From: Phanerochaete sordida
Taxonomy: Eukaryota; Basidiomycota; Agaricomycetes; Polyporales; Phanerochaetaceae
Direction: 5' to 3'
Length of the DNA: 64,000 nt
Assembly: GCA_019973155.2 (NCBI GenBank)
Contig: BPQB01000099.1
Coordinates: 46,072-110,071, forward strand
The position numbers and the translations under genes are program-made. The notes under the pieces were generated by a model, which did not search any database, was not told where the DNA came from, and worked only from the letters and a program-made list of their open reading frames with translations. Within the stretch, counting starts at the first letter, position 1; every line of letters begins with the position of its first letter. This document shows, one piece after another, positions 55,961-64,000 of the stretch.

Positions 55961-56130
55961 TGCGCGCGGCGCGCGTGTCACGCCAACGGGTCCACGCAGC
56001 TGGCTCGCGCGACGACGGCGCTGCGCCCCGCCGTCCTCCCCGTCACGGCGCGACGCGCACACGCGCATCCAACGTTCGACGTCCAACGCCTTTCCATTCC
56101 TGCACCCCGCCCGCCCGCCCGCTTGCTCAG

Positions 56131-57955
56131 CTACTCCTGCACATACCCCCCAGCACGCATCGCCCACCCAAGCTGCTCATACGTCCACCCAAACACCGTG
56201 CCGTCGGGCTGGTGATACTTCAGCAGCGAGCGGTGGCACCCGGGCTGCGCGTGGATGGCGTCGATCGCGGCGAGGTCTGCTTCGTCGAGCTCGACGAGCT
56301 GCACGTGTCGGCGGCGGCGACATGGGATGCGGGGAGAGCAGGCGGGCGGGCGGGCGGGCGGGCGTGAAGGGTAGGCGGGCAGGCGTGCAGGCGTGCGTGG
56401 CGGGCAGGCGTGTGGAGCGCGTGGAGGGCGAGCAGGACGCAAAATAATACCAGAACGTCAGCACGTCAGCGCAGCAAACGCGCAAAAGAGGCCGAGACGC
56501 ACGGCGAGGTTCTCGCGCATCCTTTCCACCCGCGCGCTCTTCACGAGCGGCGGCACGCCGCGCGCCACGACCCAGCTGAGCACGGCGCGCGCGGGCGACG
56601 CGCCGTGCTTCGCGGCGACGGCGGCGAGCGCGGGGTCCGAGAAGAAGAGCGGGTTGCCTTGGCCTGCGCGCCGCCTAGGTCAGCTATAGGAGGGCGGGGA
56701 GAGGGAGGGTGGGGATGGGGAGGGATGGAGATGGGGAAGGGAAGAAGGGAGGAGGAGGCGACGCACCGAACGGCGAGTACGCGGAGACGAGGATGCCGCG
56801 CGCGGCGCAGAACGCGCGCAGGGCGTGCTGCGGGAGGTACGGGTGCACCTCGATCTGGTTGTTCGCGGGCACGACGCGCGCGTGTGCGAGGAGGATTTCG
56901 AGGTTCGGGATCGAGAAGTTCGAGACGCCGATCGCGCGGACTTTCCCTGCGGCGCGCGTGGGGGGTTAGGTGGGCGGAGAGAGGGGAGGGGAGGGAAGGG
57001 AGGGGAGGGGAGGGAGGGGAGGGAGGGAGGAGGGAGAGGAGGAGGGAAGGAGAGGAGGGCGCACCGGTGTCGAGGAGCTTCTCCATCTCGGCCCAGACGT
57101 CGACGAAGTTCGGGTGTTCGTCGAAGGAGCGCGCGCGCGAGCCTGGGGGTGGAGGCGTCAGATTGTGCGCATATATGCGGGTGGGCGAGGGGCTGCGCGG
57201 GTCAGAAGCTCGGGGCACTGCACGGCGTGGTCTGCGCTGGCAGTGAAGCGACGAGGAAGCCAGACGCGGCCGAAGCGTGGCGACGAGGCGCGCCGAAGAG
57301 AGCACGGCAGGGCCGGAGCAAAAGGGCACGACGTACCGTCGGGGAGGTGCGTCATCGGCCAGTGCATGAGGTACAGGTCGATGTATCCGATGTCGAGCGC
57401 CTTGAGCGAGTCTTCAAAGGCCTCGCGCACGCGGTGGCCGTCGCGCTGGCTGAGAGGCAGTGAGGAGAGGTCGGTGGAGAAGTAGAGGGCACGCGGGACG
57501 CACCGCAGCTTGGTGGTGACGAAGATCTCGGCGCGCGGGACGCCGCACGCGCGGACCGCCCTGCCGACCTGCTCTTCGTTGTCTGCGCACATGTCAGCGT
57601 CCACGCGCGCCCCCAGCGACCCGTCACGCACAGTAGCCTGCAGCCTGCAGCGGAGTCCCCCGTCAGCGCGCACAGCGGCGCATACACCCACACGCGACGC
57701 ACCGTGTCAATATGCCGGTACCCGCACTGCCCCCGCCGTCAGCAGCATCCCGCGCGCGGCGCGCAGCACGCACCTGCAGCGCGTTGCGGCAGATCTCCTC
57801 CGCGACGTCCGTCCCGCCGTCCGCGCCGAGCCAGCACCTGCGCCCGCCTGTCAGTGTCAGCAGCGCGCCGCACGCGAGCGCACGCGCACGCACCCGGAGC
57901 CGAGGCCCGGCATCGTGATGCCGTTGTTCAGCGTGAAGGAGGGGATTGCTGTCAT
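56131..57955 (-). CDS. Aldo-keto reductase AKR5 (313 aa, 10 exons)
   Basis: Exons 57955-57894, 57837-57774, 57726-57703, 57644-57632, 57582-57504, 57449-57337, 57142-57065, 56946-56767, 56663-56503 and 56298-56131. Tetrad Asp49, Tyr54, Lys79, His110 (GYRHIDTAAGY, VTTKLR, LYLMHWP). [18 protein letters not shown] is nearly identical to AKR1; exon lengths 113 and 78 are shared with AKR1 only, so AKR5 groups with AKR1. Three introns are unusually long (~100-205 bp) and C-rich on the coding strand. Other motifs: [60 protein letters not shown]. Exon 6 acceptor was set at 57449 because only that site keeps phase. Very GC-rich codon use. Intact. Confidence 0.9.
56335..56368. repeat. GGGC tandem run in AKR5 intron 9
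   Basis: Plus strand has about seven consecutive GGGC units (C-rich on the coding strand), able to form G-quadruplex on the template strand. Confidence 0.7.
56968..57060. repeat. G-rich (GGGA/GGGGA)n repeat in AKR5 intron 7
   Basis: Nearly pure purine stretch on the plus strand of ~90 bp built of GGGAGGGGA units inside an intron; the coding strand is a polypyrimidine tract. Confidence 0.75.
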
Positions 57956-59581
57956 CGTCGCCGGGGTCGCTGTGAAAGGGTCGCTGTGATAAGGTGGGAG
58001 GGGCGGGTGGGAAGGGCGACGGGCGCGGCGCGGAGCGCGAGGTATATATGCGCCGCGCGCGCCGGCCCGGGGCGTGTGACCGCGATCGGCGGTGACCGCA
58101 TCGCGTGCGGGCCAATCAGGGGCGGTCTGCTGACCGCGTGCGGCGCGGCGCGTCGCGAAGCGCGGGGCTGTGTTCTGGGGCGTGCAGTAGGCGCCGCGGC
58201 GAGGGCGCGCGTCGGCCTTCTCGCGCTGTCCGAGCATCTCGAGGCGCGGCTCCTCGTCTCCGCGCGTCACACGTGACACGCGCCGTCTCCGCGGAGGAGA
58301 GGCGTGCCGCGCTTCGGGCGTTTCGTGCACATATGCGCGGCGGGCAGCCGGGCGCGCGGGGCCTGGAAGAGCGCGGGACGCGTGATCGCGGCGCGACTGT
58401 GCGCGTGTGTACGTGGGTGCCCTGCGGGCGGAACGCCGGTGCGTCTCCGCACGTCGTGCTGCCGTGCATGCGGGGCGCGACGCATCTACAACCTGCGGAC
58501 GTGTCGCGGCGCACGCGCCCGCGTGTGGTGACGGGCTGCGCCCGCACAGGCCGTTGAGCAAAGCTATCAGTTGGCTGCGTCCACATCCTGCGTGAGCAGT
58601 ATTCGCGCAGCGTAAGTACGTATCTGCGCCATGGTGTGTCGAGCAGCTCCCCCTAAATACATGACTACAATGTAGTGCGCGTTCCGTGGGGTGCGCAAGG
58701 GTCTAGTCATAGTAGCTCGCTGTCTGAACACCCATGCACCAGAAGTCAAACAACACCGCATCCTCGACGAAGGTGATCTGACGAGGATACTATACAATTG
58801 CTTACATTGGCCGCCGAAGCTGGAATAAGCCGCCGCCTGAGCAGATGCGTCGTGTTGCCTCCCACCTTGTGTATCTACTAACGCTGTCGCCTCTGTGCTC
58901 GCGGCCCAGCGCCGCCGCAGAGATCGTCTCTCGCATATTGTAGATGAACATACCTCATACGTCTGTTTGCAAAAATTAAAGTTCGTTGCGCAGCTCAGAC
59001 GAATTCAAGCAGCTAAGTAAGCAGTACAGAATTGGTTCCGGAAGAAATCACTGACGCTCAAAACATTCATCGGTAGGAAAAGACGCAGAACGAATCAAAG
59101 ATGATTACGAAGACCAAACCATAGCACTCTGTAGAGCAGAAGGAAAAGATAATGACCACTCTCACGTCCTCCGTATGTCCCATCCGCCGGCTTCTGTCCG
59201 TATCTATTGATATCCATAGCAACTTCTGCCTTCCAGTATTCTTGCGCCCAATAGGTACAGCAGGAATCTACTGCTTTCCCAGGCTCATGCATCGTAAGGA
59301 CGTCCCAGCCCAAGCTACCCCTTCAAATCATCTTCATCGTCAGATGCGCCCTCACGTTCGAGCCCAGCCTCCGCTTCGATGTCAAGCTTGCTGAAACTCT
59401 TGAGCTCGCTCTTGCCATCGTGCTCGCCCGTAAATGTACGCGCTCGCGTCTGTGCTCGTTCATACTCCCGTCCGCTGACTTGCCTTCGTCCCCGCGCCTC
59501 TATTCGCCCCTGCCCTCGGTATCCGCCTCGCCACGAATCCCGCGTCCTCTCGTGCTCGATTGGTCGCGCATCCAGTCCTTC
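57956..59581. other. Intergenic between AKR5 and gene G
   Basis: AKR5 promoter then about 1.5 kb with no supported gene. GC content falls markedly after ~58570. Confidence 0.5.
58043..58049 (-). promoter_or_regulatory. TATA box of AKR5
   Basis: TATATAT in an otherwise GC-rich stretch, 88 bp before the AKR5 ATG, matching the spacing at AKR3. Confidence 0.65.
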
Positions 59582-61131
59582 TTACGCTACCGCTGTAGCT
59601 GCACCGCTCGTGTGCGTCCCCACCGCGGGTTCTCCATTCGCTTTGCCCTTCTCGTGGTCCGCCTCGGCTGCGGTCTGAGCGTCCTCTTCATCGACGTGTC
59701 TGGCCAGGAGATCCTGGAGAAATCGCTCGCGGTGGTGCTCGAGGCACAGCAGCCAGTCTGCGCGCTCCCTCGCGGTCAAGGAGACAATCTTCTCGCCGAC
59801 CACGAGCTCGTCAGGTGTTGTTGGGACAACGGGTGCCGGGACGACGACGTGCACTGGAGAGTCGTAAGTAGCAAATATGAGCTTGTCGTATGGTAGAGTC
59901 TCGATGAGCGATCGGCCTTCGAAGACGTCCGATAGAAAGGCACGCAGGTTATCGGAGTCGTGGTAACAGTCGTCGCTGAACTTGCGGTTGAACGCAATGA
60001 CCAGCGTTTCAAGAGACGGCAATTCTAGGATCGGTTGTAATTTGTCCCATGATATGGATTGTAGCGCGTCGGACAGCCTGGTTGCACTCATAGACGCGAA
60101 TTTGAGGAATATTTCACGGATAATTGCGGTTGGCGGCGGACCAGCGGAGATGCCATCCGTTGGGAATTCGATGTCGATATGTACGGTCACAGCTAAGTCT
60201 TCGTCGTGCGTGTACATGTTTGGGCTGGTTCCGTACTGCAGAGGAATATCTGCACGATGTTGAGCAAGTACTCGGGAACACAAATTGCATACATACCACA
60301 TCGCAACGCTGTAGCGCCTGGATGTACACCGGGAGTCCATACGGTGTGTACCTTGCCGTTCAGCAAGGTCGATAATGTCCGCAAAACGGTGAACCAGATG
60401 TCCAGCGGCAGTCTTACGTGGGAGTCTGTGGGGCTTCCAGCGATGTTAAAAACCAGTATGGTAAGGGTTTCGAGAGTTATGTCATGGTCTGCGGCAATAG
60501 AGCAAACCATGTAGAGTGGCGATCGATGTCTCCTCAGATTGCGAGACGGTGGAGGAGGCGAACAGTCGAGAAATCGAGGATTTATGAGATGACAGTACGT
60601 AATGTCCAGAAGGCTACGGAGTAGTCGTATGGGCTCTGCAGTGTTGGAGAAAGTGATACCTTTGAGGGTCAAATGCTCCAAGGTGATGTATCTTGGCGGT
60701 AAACATGGGAGTGCACGGAGCGGCATGGGATGACGATCGGTGGTGGGATTGTCCCCAAAGGTGTTGACGAAGGCACAAGCTATCTGAGGCCTCCTCAGGC
60801 ACACAGAAAGCCAATGAAGGAGGCCTAGCCAGGGAGTACGATCGATAGAATCCAGATGGATATCGAGGAAACAGACTCGGGCTGATCTCGAAGAGGTCGA
60901 ATACGTAGGGTGCTCTATGATGCTCCTGAGGAAGATTAAATCGTGCCCGCCGCGCAAGACAAGAGTGCTAAAGAGGATAGGCCGCACGACCTTGGCCCAG
61001 TCTTTACAGACCAGACCAAGCCCTGAAAGACCCTGTTTGTAATTTCGAGGTGCGTCGTTGCGGTCGATTGCAGCTCGAAGAATACGCAGGACCAATTCCA
61101 GTGGTAGGCTGGCTCTGGTTTCAAGCGACAT
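59582..61131 (-). CDS. F-box-like protein G (500 aa, 2 exons)
   Basis: Exons 61131-60297 and 60249-59582, phase 1, intron at the position used in E and F. F-box-like N-terminus LPLELVLRILRAAID and VCKDWAKVVRPILFSTLVL. Shared landmarks: LGLLHWLS, MPLRALPCLPPRY, HLTLKGITF, LTILVFNIAGSP, then the second exon with DELVVGEKIVSLTARERADWLL (shown in part) where E and F have TIGERTVTLTADERAGWLL-like sequence. Ends in a Glu/Ala-rich tail. The ATG at 61131 is the first in frame and aligns with the start region of E. Probably an SCF-type adaptor; target unknown. Confidence 0.8.
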
Positions 61132-61414
61132 CGTCGATTATTCATGAAGATTTCGAGAGAAAGATGTTATGAGAGCTTGGAGATACGGGGGGCCAGCGGG
61201 ACGGCATTGCTAGTTCAGTCACACTTGTAGCTGCTCTGGCGGCACGATGTCGATTTCCTTGCAAGGCTCGCATAGCATGATTTTACAGTACGCAAATAAA
61301 CCGCCTTGCAGTGCTAGTGGAAAATGATAGAGTGAAAACTTATCGGGTAGGCCTTACACTCCATTTCACGGGCATCTCGTGGACACGGGTGAGGAGGCTG
61401 CCATAATGACGACT

Positions 61415-62960
61415 GGACATCATCTCCCCGTTCTTGGTCGGCTGTACTTGCACCGCCAGTACAATTCAGCATCCCACTTGCCCTCAACTGAGCCAGGCCG
61501 CTGTCCACTCGTACTCGCCATCGCTGCGTGTGCGTCGGGTCTAGAGGGAAGCACAGACGCTGTGCGCGGCGCGCAGGCTCCGCAAGCAAATGGTAGCTCT
61601 AGGAATCGCAAGTGAGACTGCGTACGGCGAAGAGTGTGGCACGCAGAGAGCATCGCTGCCAGAGTTTGCGTCGTGGCACCCGGTTTGCGCAGCACTGCAG
61701 TACTTACCACGAGAATGAGGACATCCTAGGATGCCTATCAGCAGACGGATCACGGAGGGGTATAGAAGAACCTTTCTCTTGACGCCTGGGCCGGCGGCCG
61801 GTGCCTAAGGAGCATTTGTGCCACCGCATGCGTCGTCTGAGCCGGACCAGCACTGAGCCACAGTCACAGGTCGCGCTGTCAAGCGGGCACGCTGTCCCGT
61901 GCCGCCCAAGCGTCACTGCGCGGACCAAACCTATGAGAACGGGTACAGGTAAGTGCTGAGCCTGATATGAGCAGCGTTCGACATACAGCCAGGCTCTTGG
62001 GCGGAGGCGAGGTGTACGCTGTGCAAAAATGTAGGAGCGCGTATGATTCATAAGATCGATGCACAGCCGATGCGCATCTAAAGATTCCATGATGGCGTAC
62101 AGCGAACGGTGTCGTGGAAGCAGCATCCTGTCGCTTTGAGTGAATATTGCGGAAGCTTGTGTCACCAAATCACGCACCTAAGAGCCAGCCAAGCTCGGTC
62201 GCTCTCGTCTTTGCGTTTTGAACCGCCTTCGTACTTGTCTTCCCGGCCGCAAGCACAGCAGCCCTGAATCACTTCAGTTGTCCGCGTTACGGTATACCCA
62301 AGCGGCGCATGCCTCCACCAAGGATCAATGAGGGTCTCCGTGTGTCTGTCTTGCCCTCGCGGTGTCCTGAAAGATCCATGGCTGAGAGACCAAGGCCAAT
62401 GTGCAATAAGGAAGATGCGTACAGATCCCCATTCCGAGGCCGAGTATATCAGCGTTCGATGGGGCGAGGGCACCTCGGCGAGCTGGCCGGAGGGAGTATC
62501 CAGCGAAGTGATACCAGCAACTCTTGACGAGTACGCGAGCTGCGTACCGCAGGCTGTGCCGTGAGTGCTGCTTGAATGTGCGCGATGCTAAGTGTGCCAC
62601 GCACCTTCAGACATGTTATCCCATGTCGACAGAAGCCCGCGACAACAGGATTCGCGGCGGTCGCGGGTATTTGAAACTTCAAGTCACCAATATGTATACG
62701 TAGACACCCAGTACCGTACGGAGTCTGACAGAGTATTCAACGCAAGAAGAACAGGGGTTTGCGAGTCTAAAAACGGGGCAGAGGCTGGGACCATGACCCT
62801 CGCTGCAGTCTGAGTCAGGTCTCGCGATGCTGAAGATGAGGATTGAGTCCTGACGTACACTGGCGAGGCACGCCAGCAAGCCCGCTGACAGCCAAAGTAG
62901 GGAGTTCGAATCCGACCGTCGACGCAGGAGCAGCGCACCGCCGCCTTGCCTCCAACACGA
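61415..62960 (-). CDS. Multi-exon protein of unknown function (gene I, ends unresolved)
   Basis: Two junctions are well supported: exon ...62605 (ending STWDNMSE) to 62553-62178 (phase 1; contains AYSSRVAGITSLDTPSGQLA and SEWGSVRIFLIAHWPWSL, ETLIDPWWRHAPLGYTVTRT) to 62127-61708 (phase 2; MLLPRHRSLYAIMESLDAHR, MNHTRSYIFAQRTPRLRPR). Upstream, an open stretch near 62700-62790 (FLDSQTPVLLALNTLSDSV) may be an earlier exon, and downstream a frame ending near 61422 (GKWDAELYWRCKYSRP) may be the last, but I could not join them in phase. Several Cys pairs are present (CCACG, CDCG). I recognise no family. It could be an intact gene with hard-to-place small exons, or a decaying one. Confidence 0.45.
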
Positions 62961-64000
62961 TGACCAAAGTAGTGTGTTGTGAGGCGAAGGAAGCTCTTCG
63001 ACGAGCATTCTACTGGATCGGAGGGTTTCCGGAAGTAAAATTGCGTAACCAGAGGGAGGGCTCACGTGCCTCCCACGGACGCGATGTCCTCCTCGCAGAC
63101 ACTCGGGCTCTTCGCGCGTGCTGAAAGTGTCAAAGACCCGTTTCCGCGACGCGTACCGGTGTTCAGGGAAAAGCGACACCGAGCCATCCACCGCCATCTG
63201 TGCCCGCTCCGGACGCCAACCGCTTCGCTGACGAGGTGCGTGGGCAAGGACCTCCCTTCGCCGACGCCATCGTAACCGGGACCACGGGCGCCAGCTAGAT
63301 GTGTCACAGAGCGTCCAGCCAGACAGGTGCGCGCGCCGCAAGGGAGTAGGCTAGGTCGCATTCATATTTCTGCTTTGCCTTCGTATCGGGCTGCGGGCTT
63401 CGCTCTCCTGGAGACCGAGGGCGAGCGAGGGGCACGCAGCTCTGCGCTTGTGGGCGGGGGTCTGATCGAGCATGTGGCAGGAGCGCGGCATGACTTGGAA
63501 AGCTCCATGCACGTCGCAGAGGTGGCTGATGTCGCGATTGTCCTGCAGCAGGTTCTTGCAGACACGCGGTCTGTGTGGGGTAACTTCGATGCTGCGCTGT
63601 GCGAGACGTAGAGCTTGCAACGCACCTTTCGATGCACTCTTCCGCACGCAGGCTTATTCTAAGCAGAGCGTAGCATATATGCGCAGTGCTGGGCCACGAT
63701 AAGTATCGACGAAGGCCCGCGACAGCGTGCGACGCACCTCAAGCCTCAGCCTGCCCATCTCATCCGTCGTGACAGCTCCATAGGTAGTCGATGACCGGCT
63801 GCGAAAGGACGATGTTGGCGTGAGGCTTTCGCCGTCGTGGACGGGGAAGGGAAATTGAATGCGAGCGCGCCTGTGTCAGCAACGACTAAACCAACTTGGC
63901 CTAGGCTGCAACACTGGCTGAGGGACGAGAGAGGTTTAGAGGGGAAAAGACCAGCTCGAGTCTGGGGATATCCATTGCAGGGGGTCCACTATATATACTA
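62961..64000. other. Unresolved right end
   Basis: Minus-strand pieces such as KNLLQDNRDISHLCDVHG (63500s) look protein-like and might be further 5' exons of gene I, but no phased model was found. A TATATATAC at 63991-63998 may be a promoter for a gene beyond the window on either strand. Confidence 0.3.

Noticed and set aside
57337..57445. AKR5 exon 6 starting at 57445
   Set aside because: That acceptor breaks the frame; the upstream acceptor (exon start 57449) keeps phase and gives the 113-nt exon also seen in AKR1.
62893..62915. tRNA-like B-box (AGTTCGAATCC)
   Set aside because: No matching A-box at the right distance and no acceptor or anticodon stems can be drawn around it.
1..64000. 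CRISPR arrays, rRNA genes, bacterial operons, LTR retrotransposons
   Set aside because: None seen: no regularly spaced direct repeats with spacers, no rRNA-like conserved blocks, no reverse transcriptase or integrase motifs in any frame inspected.

Overview
The window reads as nuclear DNA of a filamentous basidiomycete, probably an agaricomycete. Genes are cut by many GT-AG introns of about 45-60 bp with CTNAC-type branch sites, TATA boxes lie 40-110 bp upstream of several start codons, most of the sequence is GC-rich, and the families present (expanded F-box proteins, a membrane-protein family opening with VEWQSPE, a type I metacaspase, expanded aldo-keto reductases) are typical of that group. 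There are no operons. Gene models were spliced by hand by requiring reading-frame phase to be conserved at each junction.

Layout. 0-1 kb: 5' end of a GCN2-like eIF2-alpha kinase gene (RWD domain), running off the left edge. 2.7-13.3 kb: two 729-aa F-box paralogues, A (-) and B (+), facing outward around a 17-exon metacaspase (-) and an acidic/lysine-rich nucleolar-type protein (+). 13.3-18.4 kb: relics, an intact aldo-keto reductase (AKR1, +) and a pseudogene (AKR2, -). 20.5-27.2 kb: a 2105-aa Ser/Pro-rich protein with in-frame minisatellites. 28.3-31.9 kb: AKR3 (+) converging on a repeat-protein gene C (-). 32.8-34.7 kb: a kinase-like relic and a hypothetical gene. 35.5-37.3 kb: a FAD-dependent aromatic-hydroxylase-type monooxygenase. 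37.9-41.2 kb: repeat-protein gene D (+) converging on AKR4 (-). 44.8-61.1 kb: three paralogous F-box-like genes E, F (+) and G (-), a seven-TM-type membrane protein H (-), AKR5 (-), further AKR debris and a dispersed repeat. 61.4-63 kb: a partly resolved gene I (-).

The most notable pattern is a repeating two-gene unit. An aldo-keto reductase gene and a gene for an unfamiliar protein made of three copies of a ~90-residue module lie tail to tail. The unit occurs twice with an essentially complete AKR (AKR3/C, and in inverted order D/AKR4), once as debris at 13.4-13.7 kb, and perhaps once more beside AKR5. Duplicates are mostly inverted relative to each other, and promoters, introns and 3' flanks were copied together. 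The window therefore looks like a plastic accessory region (F-box, AKR and module expansions) interspersed with conserved housekeeping genes (GCN2, metacaspase, nucleolar protein, large Ser/Pro-rich protein). A shared pathway for AKRs and the monooxygenase is possible but the sequence does not show one.
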